Positions 54,871 to 64,000 of a stretch of DNA of 64,000 bases are shown one piece after another; the stretch's first letter is position 1; every line of letters starts with the position of its first letter. The stretch is from contig CM043953.1 in NCBI GenBank assembly GCA_014529385.2, positions 109,626,549 to 109,690,548 on the forward strand. Reading direction: 5' to 3'. This stretch comes from Adiantum capillus-veneris. Lineage: Eukaryota > Streptophyta > Polypodiopsida > Polypodiales > Pteridaceae. A program made the translations under genes and the position numbers. The notes under the pieces were generated by a model. It saw nothing but the letters and a program-made list of their open reading frames with translations, had not been told where the DNA came from and did not search any database.

Positions 54871-57371
54871 TGCATCAAAAAGATACTTCTTGAGAACCCA
54901 ACACTTGATGTTCCCGCATTACACATGTTCTCAAATGCATAATATGCTCTCTTTCCCGCTTCCAAACGATGCATAGCACATTCATGCCACTTGTGATTGG
55001 ATGGAACCTCAAGGCCAAGGTACTTAAAGCTCTCAACAACTTCAAGTGTCTTGTTGTTGTACACAATGCATGGCTTCTCCTTATGGTTGGTTTTCACAAG
55101 CATAACCTTTGTTTTGGATTCATTTACAATCAGCCCACTATGCAAGCAAAAGTTCTCAAGGACAACCATAAGCTTTTGTGCATCTTCTAAAGTGTGTGCT
55201 AGAAGCACTACATCATCCGCATACAACAAAAGCATGATTACCGCATTGCAAATAGTGACCTCTTCAATGCCTTCTTCTTGCATAAAGTCAAGTACCATTT
55301 GTTCCAATTGATCGATGCATAGACCAAAGAGAGTTGGTGACAATGGACAACCTTGTTTAACCCCAATAGTGCTTACAAAAATTTCTGAAATTTCTCTTCC
55401 CATGCGCAATTGACAAATCACCTTTTCATAGATTCGAGAAACCGCAAGCATAAACTCACTTGGCACTTGGAGTTCTTCCATCCTTCTCCACAAATTGTTA
55501 CGTGGAATCATATCAAAGGCTTTCTTAAAGTTCACAAAACAACAATACAATCGCTTGCCTTTCAACCGACTTTCCTCCATGAGAACACGAAGAGTGACAA
55601 GATGATCAATGGTGCTATGGCATCGACGAAAACCCGCTTGTCCCTTTGCACGCTTGTCATTCTCTTCAGCCCAATCACTCAATTTCATCTCCATTATACA
55701 CCCAAAAAACTTTGCCATAAGAGACCCAATCATTATAGTCCGGTAGTTGCTTACATTCTTTACATCCCCTCCTTTATGCAAAGGCTTAACCCAATTAGTA
55801 CTCCAATCATAAGGCATACCATATTGAAGTGCAAGGTTGAACATATCACACATCCACTCATGGGTAAAATCTCCCGTCCATTTGATCATCTCCGGCTTGA
55901 TACCTTGAAGATCTCTCGCTTTGCGAGTGGCCAACTTTTCAAGCCCACCGCATACATCCTCAATAGTAAAAAAAGACGGCATACATGGGAGTGAACCATA
56001 AAATGGCATTTTTTCAGTATTTGCTTGCTCATATAATTGCCTACAATGTGTGTACATATCCACTAGACTCAAGTTACCAAAATTCTCAATCCGCTTGCCT
56101 CTCAAGTTTCTCCAAAATCTTCCACATGCATGTGCCTTTTCTTGGACTTGAAATTCTTGTTGCTTTACTTCCCATCTTTTTCTCTTCTTTTGAATCAATG
56201 CCTTGTATGTATGCAAATGACTTTGATAGTTGTCTTTGTCCATAGTTGCATCAAGCTTTATCAAAGACTTTCTAGCATCTTGACATTCTTTATCAAACCA
56301 CCTTTTGCGTGATCTATCTTTGTTGATACCATGGAGATGCTTTATGGCAAAGCATTCTTCCGCACAAGAACAAATAGCTTTCTTGAAAGATTCCCATTTA
56401 GTTTCCAATGGTGCATCACATTGAAGCTTTGTCATCCATAATTTTTTCTCAACCATTTCAAGGTACATTGGTGCCCGTTTAAAATCCATACATAGTGATA
56501 ACTTCTCTTTCCTTTGGCTGAGATTATCATGCTTGGTTGCTTCTCCACATAAAAGGTCAATACATAAGGTGCGATGGTCGGATTCCGGGGTCCATTGACC
56601 AAACATTAAACTCTTTATGCGATACATGATGGCTTCAGAGAGTAGCATATAGTCAATCACACTATCCCCATTATGTCTCCTACATGTAAATCCATTGGTT
56701 CCACTCCACAAAGATACACCATTGGCAATGAGCATACCCGTGCTATTACACATGTGTAAAAGTAACTTTCCATAGTGATCCGGCTCTTTCTCATCCATTG
56801 AAGTACGATCATACAAGTGAACTTCCTCCAACTCCCTTGAAATGTATGGCATATCAAATTGTTGAGTATCATGTTGCAATGTTTTTGTGTGAGCATTCAT
56901 ATCCCCAAATACAATAACATCACCTTCACCTTTGAAATAAGCAATGTCCTCTTCCAAATCATAAAATGGTTGATCTCTATCCATGCAAGCATAAAAGGGA
57001 GAATCATGATGAGGAATGTAGCAACTGGCTACAAAAATGGGTGCTCTTTTTGGTGTCATAATTTTCAGCCATACATAACGTTTGTACTTTTCATCTTTCA
57101 CAATTGATACAAAATCTTCCAATCCTTTCTTAACCATACATGCTAACCCTCCTTGTCCTCTTCGTTGCTTGAGATTCTTTGACCACATCAATGAATGTAC
57201 ATTGTAATCCTCCAAGCCGTTAATCCTTTGTGTATCATGCTCCCGAGTTTCAACAAGAAGTACAACATCGGCTTTGCTTGTTAGTTCATCAATGCCAACC
57301 CCCGCATTCCATGGGTATCTATTACAATTCCAAAAGCATATTTTCAATTGTAACTCGGTCTCATAGGTCAC
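54864..57371 (-). CDS. LINE ORF2: endonuclease-reverse transcriptase
   Basis: 835 codons. The APE-like endonuclease starts almost at once (ICFWNCNRYPWNAG, then DVVLLVETREHD), with catalytic-site signatures FGDMNAHT, DSVIDYMLLSE and SDHRTLCIDL within the first 275 residues. The reverse transcriptase shows NYRTIMIGSLMAKFF, FVNFKKAFDMIPRNNLW, GVKQGCPLSPTLFGLCID and LLLYADDVVLLA (active site about residue 716). There is no ATG near the start: the first codon is GTG, and the frame is the same as ORF1 across a single TAG (57378-57380). The last codons are wrong-frame after a one-base slip near 54880. It nicks target DNA and copies its RNA there. Confidence 0.92.
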   Translation of the reverse strand: MTYETELQLKICFWNCNRYPWNAGVGIDELTSKADVVLLVETREHDTQRINGLEDYNVHSLMWSKNLKQRRGQGGLACMVKKGLEDFVSIVKDEKYKRYVWLKIMTPKRAPIFVASCYIPHHDSPFYACMDRDQPFYDLEEDIAYFKGEGDVIVFGDMNAHTKTLQHDTQQFDMPYISRELEEVHLYDRTSMDEKEPDHYGKLLLHMCNSTGMLIANGVSLWSGTNGFTCRRHNGDSVIDYMLLSEAIMYRIKSLMFGQWTPESDHRTLCIDLLCGEATKHDNLSQRKEKLSLCMDFKRAPMYLEMVEKKLWMTKLQCDAPLETKWESFKKAICSCAEECFAIKHLHGINKDRSRKRWFDKECQDARKSLIKLDATMDKDNYQSHLHTYKALIQKKRKRWEVKQQEFQVQEKAHACGRFWRNLRGKRIENFGNLSLVDMYTHCRQLYEQANTEKMPFYGSLPCMPSFFTIEDVCGGLEKLATRKARDLQGIKPEMIKWTGDFTHEWMCDMFNLALQYGMPYDWSTNWVKPLHKGGDVKNVSNYRTIMIGSLMAKFFGCIMEMKLSDWAEENDKRAKGQAGFRRCHSTIDHLVTLRVLMEESRLKGKRLYCCFVNFKKAFDMIPRNNLWRRMEELQVPSEFMLAVSRIYEKVICQLRMGREISEIFVSTIGVKQGCPLSPTLFGLCIDQLEQMVLDFMQEEGIEEVTICNAVIMLLLYADDVVLLAHTLEDAQKLMVVLENFCLHSGLIVNESKTKVMLVKTNHKEKPCIVYNNKTLEVVESFKYLGLEVPSNHKWHECAMHRLEAGKRAYYAFENMCNAGTSSVGFSRSIFLMHW

Positions 57372-57377
57372 GCATCC

Positions 57378-58328
57378 CTATTTGCTTGAGAGACTTTCCT
57401 CCTCCTTGGGCACATTTTCTTCATGAGAGATCTCCTTGTTTTTATTATTCTTTTCCTCATATGCCTCGCGACGCATATTTTGTTGCTTAATAGTGCGATC
57501 TTCACATACAAAACATTTTGTATCCCTCAAATAGATCCAACTATTATCAAGGATAATCTTTCGCTTGGTCTCATCCGGCATGGTGTATACAATTGGCCGT
57601 TCTCCTGAGCGGGGAGCTCCTTGCTTCCCCACTCTATGTGCTCCATAGACCATAACTCCAGACATGCCAAAGTGGGTTTTGAAGAAATCTTCAATAACAA
57701 TGGCAAGAGAAGGAGGTGTCTCTAACTTCTCTTTGGGAATTCCACGAATAACAGTGTTCTTGGAACGTCGCTCCCGTTCCTTCAACTCCTCCACATCCAC
57801 ATTCTCAACATTCTTTGTTTGAACCATAACTTGCATGAGTGAGGAATTAGAAACCACATTGCTACCACATACATCAGCCCAAGATTTATTTGTGCATACA
57901 TTTTTCATGTCGCATACATCCCGGCTCATAGTGTCAAATTTCTCCTCTTTCAATACATGGTCATGCTCTACTTTGCTCATCCGCTCCTTCAAAGCATTCA
58001 AGTCCACAAGAGAGCGTTTACATTCCTTGACTTCCTCTTCAAGTTGCATCAAACGTGTTGTTTGCATCTCAAGTGTCCTCTTGAGATTCTCATTCTCAAC
58101 CACAAGTACCCTTAGTGTGCCATTCTCCATTGCAAGTGCTCGTAAGTCTTCGCCTTGTTTGTTTACGGTCTCTTGCAATGATACCAAGTACGCCATGATC
58201 ATGGTTTCCGATGTCATTGGTTGGGTGGTTGTGTTGCTATCTCCACACTTAGGAGATTTTGGATCATTTTCCACAATGGTTGTGGACCTTGTTAAAGAAG
58301 AAGAACCCCTGCGAGTGCCGGAAGACAT
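57378..58328 (-). CDS. LINE ORF1: coiled-coil RNA-binding protein
   Basis: 316 codons from an ATG. Ser/Thr-rich start; long coiled coil about residues 45-135 (heptads with MTSETMIMAYLVSLQETVNK and ENENLKRTLEMQTTRLMQLE); then an RRM-like core (RSKNTVIRGIPKEKLE; MVYGAHRVG; VYTMPDETKRKIILDNSWIY) near 190-275 and a Lys/Glu-rich tail. This coiled-coil plus RRM layout is common in L1-like ORF1 proteins that coat the RNA. The stop is TAG, followed in frame by ORF2. Confidence 0.85.
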   Translation of the reverse strand: MSSGTRRGSSSLTRSTTIVENDPKSPKCGDSNTTTQPMTSETMIMAYLVSLQETVNKQGEDLRALAMENGTLRVLVVENENLKRTLEMQTTRLMQLEEEVKECKRSLVDLNALKERMSKVEHDHVLKEEKFDTMSRDVCDMKNVCTNKSWADVCGSNVVSNSSLMQVMVQTKNVENVDVEELKERERRSKNTVIRGIPKEKLETPPSLAIVIEDFFKTHFGMSGVMVYGAHRVGKQGAPRSGERPIVYTMPDETKRKIILDNSWIYLRDTKCFVCEDRTIKQQNMRREAYEEKNNKNKEISHEENVPKEEESLSSK

Positions 58329-58555
58329 TGTATGTAAAATAGGAGATGAGAATCAATTTTGTTGAACCTGTTCACTTCAGAAATGCTGCTACAGAAACGC
58401 CTTCCATAAATCTGAAAATTTCTGTCTTTACATCAATGCGTAGAGGACTTCGTGCTCTTCGATTGAGGCTATAGATCACCCAAATCGGAGTTCGGATGAA
58501 GAAGTTATGATCAAAAGAGTGGACTGTTGTCTACTAGGTTAAAAAACGGTTGCGG

Positions 58556-58585
58556 ATGAGAGAGAGAGAGAGAGAGAGAAGAGAG

Positions 58586-58641
<56 letters not shown>

Positions 58642-58700
58642 GGAGGGTATGGGGAGATAAAGATGAGGGATGGAGAGAGAGAAGGGAGAGGGGAGGGGCG

Positions 58701-58739
<39 letters not shown>

Positions 58740-58816
58740 GGGCAGTAGAGGGGATGGGTTAGAGGGATCATGAGAGGGAGAGAGGGCGACGGGGGAGAGA
58801 GAGAAGGGAAGGGGCC

Positions 58817-58888
<72 letters not shown>

Positions 58889-58985
58889 GGAAGGGGAGGG
58901 GCTGATAGAGAGAGAAGGGGTGAGGGGAGAAAGAGAGAGGCAAAGATAGGGAGGGGGGGGGGGGGGGGGGGGAGAGGGTAGGGCT

Positions 58986-59008
<23 letters not shown>
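58556..59008. repeat. (GA)n compound tract with 20-G run and (CA)n
   Basis: GA-rich low complexity; G run 58953-58972, (CA)n 58988-59015. The Ser/Pro/Leu open frames on the minus strand are artefacts of this tract. Confidence 0.95.
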
Positions 59009-59018
<10 letters not shown>

Positions 59019-59659
59019 GAAGGAGGAGATTCTTGGCTACTCCACTCGAGGGAGGGGCGGCAATGGACTATTGTTTGTAGGATTGGGGGTGGCACATATG
59101 GTGGTAGTAAGTTAGCACCACTAACCACCAGTGGTGGGCTAAGTTGGTGGTGGCAATGGGTGCTAAGGGGCGGCAATGGGAGGTAGTGGTGGTGGGATGA
59201 AAAAAAAAGCTCGCTCCGTTGAGCTCGCTCCATAACCGTCCCTCCCCCGTTTGATGGTGGCATGTTGATGGTGGCATGCTCCCCTGACACTTGGTTCTTC
59301 TCAGCTTTATTGGTTTCTTCTGGTTACTGGCAGGTGGGTGCTATCATTTAACGAGCGATGAAAAGCGAGTGAGGGACAAAAAGCGAGCAAAGAGATGCAA
59401 ACAACAAAATACTTTGAAGCGTTATTGATCATATTGATGGTAAGCAAACTCCAACTAGAGAAAACTTTCCAATTGGATTACTTGGTACTAATGTACGTGC
59501 TTAGAATATTCTTTAACAGGAGATTAACACTTGTAATCTACCTATCCTCTCTGGATAACTGACAGTATTGAGATGTGTTTCCCCACCATTTAGGTTTTCC
59601 AAAGTGACTGGTAAAAAGGAATCACAATTCTTTGCGGCGATGCAAATTAATCAACAATG
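59009..59659. other. non-coding sequence
   Basis: GGTGG-rich stretch to about 59280, then AT-richer sequence. No gene recognised. Confidence 0.5.
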
Positions 59660-59842
59660 TTAGTAACAACCATCGAGGTTAACTTTAGTTAGTTGATCTA
59701 CAAGCACCCAAAACTCTCCATGACCTCTATTAGTGATTGGCAGATCTACAATTAATCTCATAGAATTATTGAAGGGTGAGGTTGATAATAATGGTCCTTT
59801 TAAATTCTTCTCTCTTGTGTTTATACTATATTCCCCCTCCAA
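59660..59842 (-). pseudogene. Gypsy integrase fragment
   Basis: A 60-codon frame containing SMRLIVDLPITNRGHGEFWV followed by LVDQLTKVN, the integrase core start (usually a Met-Asp-Phe-Ile, Leu-Pro, then Val-Asp-Arg-Leu-Thr-Lys order). The catalytic first Asp is replaced by Arg. No other retroelement domain lies nearby, so this is a small relic of a family different from the intact Gypsy. Confidence 0.5.
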
Positions 59843-61262
59843 ATTTTTTTAAAAGGAATCGACAATACTCTCCTGCTCAAATGATTTTTGTGGAAAATTG
59901 TGTAGTTTGAGATCATGTTTCTTAGTCCCCATAAAGTAGGCAAACCCTCATGGTGGCAACCACGGGAATCTTGGAGTCATGGGGGGGGCTTGTTAATAAA
60001 GAAAGCACACCTAGTATCCCTTCACGTGTGTTAAAATCAGAAAGGAAGGAGGTCATGAAGTGGCCACTAATCATGAAAGTGAAGGGGGCTAGAAATGCAC
60101 TATGAGAATTACAAGGTGACAAGGAGACAACAAGGTGCATGTCCATGCTGGAATTTCTCACTTGGCAAAATCTAGTGACTACAAGGTGGGGATGCTTTTC
60201 TTGATGTTGATTGAGATGGTACAATTTGATTGGAAACAATGCAAAAAAAAAAAAATGGATGCTGAAGTGGTCTCTGTAGTAAGATTGCATGCTGAATTTT
60301 TGGCATGGAAAGTTGTTGGATTGGACGGCTCAAATCACATGCCTCATGATCTTGAACTTTGACCGTTAAAGTTCTTTTCAATAGAATTTACAGCATTTCC
60401 AATGTAGAATGGCCCATGCAAAGAACACCGCTACCAAATTTTAATTTTTGGGTTTATATCACAAAATGGGAGTTGTGGCACCTAACACTTGTTGTGTCCA
60501 CTTGATAGATGCATTTTATACTCTTGCAATGCCATCTAGATAGCCTATTTCTTGGATAGAATATGAATTCAATTAAGTAATCATCTTCCTTAAGGTTCAT
60601 CTTGTATGGTGATCCATTATGATATAATATTGCATAACTAAGTCCCTAACTAGTCTCACTTTTGCCTGTACATAAAGGAATACATTAGTTGCCTTATAAA
60701 ACTATTAGCAAAGTTGAACAACCATAACATCACATGGGAAAACTAACTTATTCCCTCACCCATGCATAGATGATTGTGATTTTGCTAACTTGAAATTTTT
60801 TATTTGTGTTATAGCTATGTCTCTGGCCTCTGAAAAAGTCCTGCCACTTGCATCTGGAAACACATTCCAATTGAGATTAATGAGCATTGAGAGATTGAGG
60901 TCACTTGAAAGTATGGCTCTACAAAAGTAGTGCTACTGTATCATATAATCACGTTGTCCTTGCTTTTGCCACCATCTTTGTGAGCTTACTCCATTTAATG
61001 CTCTTGATGAAAATGTCCCGTTATCCCAAAGTCTATTTTGTCTCCACCACTACCATTTCACTACAAATGGGGGAGTGATAAAATCATTAATAGCCTTTGA
61101 CTTGAGGCTCAAGGTATAAGCTTGATTCATAGCTCTGTTTCTTTATCCACGTAGACAATATTCATTTGCTAGAGCAGCTTGAGGCTAATAAATAAGTGTA
61201 ATTCTCAATTGAGAAGCGTTTCTTGAAATAAAAATGCACAAAAATGGATACAATCTTCCTTC

Positions 61263-61295
<33 letters not shown>

Positions 61296-61314
61296 CTATC
61301 TCTCTTTCTTCTTA

Positions 61315-61354
<40 letters not shown>

Positions 61355-62149
61355 GGACTAATTTTTGAAGTTCTTAAAGTAAAAAAGAATGTAGTAGGCC
61401 ATATCTTTAATTTAGCACGATCTGAAAGATTATTACATAGTCTATTAGATAGGGCTTATATGAACGAGTTTAAGATAGTAAGAGAGAAAATATATTCTCT
61501 TCTTTTTAAATAATACACTAAAGACATATTTTGATAAAGATTAATGAATAACAGGTAGTCTGTTTATGAACAGTATAATAAAAATGTAGTTAATATTGAG
61601 GTTTTTATTGATATCAATGTTTTATATTTATGTATTTTAGCTTAAAATGCATGGGTAGGCTTCAAATAAGTTGAAAAAGTAGTGGAGACCCAAAAATAGA
61701 GTTTTTATGAGTCGCGCCTTAAAAATTGCGTTTTCAATCAAAGAAAGACGTTTTTCGCAATTTTGTCCATGTACCTTTGTAGACCAGATCTCTTCCCGTC
61801 GTTTTGAGTACCTGGAAGTCTATTTTCTGAGGTAGTTTGACAAAGTTATGATAGAAACATATTGTCAGCAGCAGCAGGACAGCCTACAAGCAGCAACAGG
61901 TTAGCTTACAAACAAATATACACAGGTAATATCTCTTTTGTTTCATCCAATGAAGAAGTAATTATACTCTTTTATGATGGTACAAAATGATGTTTTGAAT
62001 TTGATTATCATGTTGATTTGGTTACACAAGTATGTTCTTTTGGCAATTTTATAGACGATGCAGAAATCAATGTGGGAAACAGGATCTGTGCAAGGTGTCA
62101 TGATGTTGAGATTTTGATCGTGTTGCGATTCCGATTATGATTGTTGCCA
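59843..62149. other. non-coding sequence with minor microsatellites
   Basis: No gene recognised on either strand. (CT)n at 61265-61303 and (TG)n at 61317-61350. The frames at 59922-60381 and 61319-61513 show no domain. Confidence 0.5.
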
Positions 62150-62310
62150 TCAAGAGATTGAGATTGAGAGTGTGATTGTGATTGTGATTGAGATTGAGAG
62201 TGAGAGTGTGATTGAGATTGAGATTGAGATTGTGCACAAGATTGAGATGAATTGAGATAGAGTAGTGAGAGTGTGAGTGAGAGTGTATTGAGTGAGAGTG
62301 TGATTGAGAT
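62150..62310. repeat. imperfect GATTGA/GAGTGT minisatellite
   Basis: GATTGA units mixed with GAGAGT and GTGATT units over about 160 bp. Confidence 0.8.
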
Positions 62311-62581
62311 AGTCGGGGGTGGTCGGAAGTTATGCTAATACAAGTATAGGCTTTTTTGTAATGCTAATACTTGTATCAATCAACTCTTTTTATCATGTAT
62401 TGTACTTGCGTTTTACTGTATATTCCTTTTTCATCAAAGTATTCCACTCTCCCCGTGTCGCGTCACAGTGTGCGTGTGTATATGTATATGTGTGTATATA
62501 TATGTATATAATATATATATATATATATAATATATATATTATTTATATATATATAAATATATGTGTGTGTGTGTGTGTGTT

Positions 62582-62867
62582 GGTGAAAGCATGTTAACCT
62601 GTCACGCTTTTTGTGTTAGTTAGCAGTTTCAAGTTAGCACATCTTCGAAAAGTTGGGCGTCCGGTAAATTTTTTACAAATAATATCAAAATTTGTCGGAG
62701 GTTGTACATTTGGATTCCTTGTTTCAAGTACATACTATTGATATATCATATGTCATAGATCTTGGAGATGTAGCTCAAGTTATTGTACTAGGTTAGCATA
62801 TGTCAAAATTGTGCTAGTTAGCATTGTCCGGGACATGAAAAGCATGACAAGCTAACATGCTTTCACC
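62582..62867. mobile_element. 286-bp MITE flanked by (TG)n and (TA)n
   Basis: Terminal inverted repeats of about 38 bp: GGTGAAAGCATGTTAACCTG at 62582 and the reverse complement of CAAGCTAACATGCTTTCACC ending 62867. The left flank is (TA)n then (TG)n (62495-62580); the right flank is CACA then (TA)n (62872-62950). No coding capacity. Placement inside TA repeats recalls microsatellite-seeking MITEs. Confidence 0.65.
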
Positions 62868-62953
<86 letters not shown>

Positions 62954-63287
62954 TAATGGGTGTATGTATGTATGTATATATATACCTGATTGAGAAGCGA
63001 TTCAAAATGCAAGTGAAATGGTCCAAGTGGGAAGCATGTGCTGAGAGATTAATTTGCCCAAGTGGGAAGTGTTTCTCATAGCACTTACATAGATACATAC
63101 CATATATTTACGTGCATAACTATATGTCTATATAAATTGAATCAAGTTGGGGCCTTGAACTTTGAAGAAAGTTTGGAAACAATCAGCAAGTAGGTAGGCA
63201 AAATGTCCTTTTTTAGTGAAGCCATTAATTAGTTTTGGGGACAAGAAAGGAAAAAAGGAAGGGTGAGGAGAAAGAAAGGAAAATAAA

Positions 63288-63318
<31 letters not shown>

Positions 63319-63420
63319 AGGGGGGGGGGGGGGGGGGGTTAGGGGGGGGGGGGGGGGGGGGGGGGGTTGGTGGGGCAGGAGGGGCGGGGGGGTGGGGTTG
63401 GGGTGGGGGGGTAGCTAGGG
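63288..63420. repeat. poly-G tract cluster
   Basis: G runs of 30 (63288-63317), 18 (63321-63338) and 25 (63342-63366) nt, followed by GGGGTGGGGTTG-type sequence. Strong G-quadruplex potential; lengths may be assembly-sensitive. Confidence 0.85.
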
Positions 63421-63481
63421 CTAGGGTAGAGGGGAGTATTGTTTTTGTTTAATGCTTAAGGGGACCCTAAAGGGCAATGTA

Positions 63482-63560
63482 AGCGTATAGTCTAGTGGTT
63501 AAGCTTGAGCCTTTGTTCTCCTACGTGCTGAGGTCAAATCTTACCCATTAGCAATGGTTT
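63482..63560 (+). other. tRNA-like head, likely SINE
   Basis: Box A-like TAGTCTAGTGGTTAAG at about 63487 and box B-like GAGGTCAAATCTTACC about 35 nt later match polymerase III internal promoters with one mismatch in box B. The arms do not form a full cloverleaf, so a tRNA-derived SINE head is more likely than a tRNA gene. The rest of the element (to about 63640) has no clear end. Confidence 0.45.
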
Positions 63561-64000
63561 TAAATCGTGAGTGCATTAGAGATGCTAATTGGAGATGCTA
63601 AAGCATCTTGGGAAGATTCTATGTAATGAAAACCGAAAGTAGAGCCAGTAGTAGTGTGGGATACATCTTAGAGTGTCCACATAACTATGGACTTGGGTTC
63701 CAAAAACAATCAATTGTGTCTCTAGTAGTAGCCCATGTGGGATATGCATCCAGAAGTGGCAACACAGCTACAAACTTAGATTTTAGTAGCTATAGTTTTT
63801 GCTTCTAATAGTACTTTGTATGGATCTAAGAGGGGAGACTTAGCTATAAGCATAAGGCTAGGGCCTAGTCGTGTACATAGGGTGATTAGATATCATATAT
63901 AAGGAGTCAAGCATGCATTGAGATCTCACGTTGATCTATACATAGCAATAGAGAAGCCATGTCAATTTGATGTACAAAGAATGCAAAGGGATACCTCAAG
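63561..64000. other. non-coding sequence
   Basis: No gene recognised. The segment around 63650-63790 has a short internal repetition (TGTGGGATA-CATC / AACACAGCTACAAACTTAG-like phrases). Confidence 0.4.

Larger units (their letters stand above)
53931..58555 (-). mobile_element. LINE with ORF1 and APE-type ORF2, (TATC)n tail
   Basis: Nearly full length: ORF1 58328-57378, ORF2 57371-53980, 3' end AATAAAATCTATCTATC. The tail is a tetranucleotide repeat (plus-strand GATA at 53931-53947) rather than poly-A. Both flanks are (GA)n, so any target duplication is hidden. One frameshift near 54880 breaks ORF2. Confidence 0.85.

Overview
This window looks like transposon-packed nuclear DNA of a land plant. 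A seed-free vascular plant such as a fern is my guess, but the sequence does not prove it. The reasons are plant-type retroelements primed by initiator-Met tRNA (Copia and a chromodomain Gypsy), a plant En/Spm (CACTA) TNP2 gene, plant L1-like LINEs, short GT-AG introns, and very many (CT/GA)n, (TG/CA)n, (TA)n and poly-G tracts. I see no ordinary single-copy host gene, rRNA, CRISPR array or bacterial-style operon. Almost every coding region carries one or more breaks.

Region A (1-12.7 kb) is the most interesting. After an amplified direct-repeat block (545-2270) come four spliced genes arranged as two convergent pairs around a divergent, hairpin-rich centre: a two-exon + gene (2273-2948); a five-exon - gene (5986-3181); a three-exon + gene (7553-10161); and a multi-exon - gene (12283-10225, perhaps starting at 12675) that looks like a DDE-type transposase. 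The five-exon gene has an architecture I do not know: a histone H3-like tail and fold, then a Ulp1/SUMO-type cysteine protease, then an acidic linker, then an FCP1/NIF-type HAD phosphatase domain. All four splice junctions are phase-consistent over about 830 codons, with three in-frame stops. The three larger genes of the group all carry nonsense codons, so this copy is probably a decayed member of a large uncharacterised transposable element.

Region B (about 12.7-19.1 kb) is a decayed CACTA element on the minus strand: a Transposase_24-type gene, a broken TNP2, a long microsatellite-filled 5' region and a recognisable TAGTG terminus at 19141 with clustered TATACGCGT subterminal repeats. It sits against a fragment of a Gypsy LTR (19142-19617).

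Region C (19.6-41 kb) is a nest. A minus-strand LTR element (21960-35010; two LTRs of about 2.1 kb, gag and one accessory ORF, no visible pol) is flanked by ACGT. A 1.8-kb inverted-repeat element (25305-27089) lies in its interior between TA dinucleotides, and a 5.2-kb Copia element (28379-33622, TSD TTCAT) lies in its 5' LTR. The 3' LTR of the outer element preserves the Copia empty site. To the right is a decayed L1-type LINE (35015-40960).

Region D (41-64 kb) holds a 201-bp Helitron-like element, a young nearly intact Gypsy chromovirus (43375-52137, LTRs about 99% alike by eye), an inverted-repeat element (52412-53472), two tandem tRNA-derived SINE copies, a full-length LINE whose ORF1 and ORF2 are separated only by an in-frame TAG (53931-58555), a Gypsy integrase remnant, a microsatellite-flanked MITE (62582-62867) and a tRNA-like SINE head near 63.5 kb.

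A family of eight 61-62-nt hairpins with ends TACTAA...TTAGTA and GGCGCGC stems links region A to the inverted-repeat element of region C. The 5' region of the H3/Ulp1 gene and the interior of that element share a colinear segment in opposite orientation.
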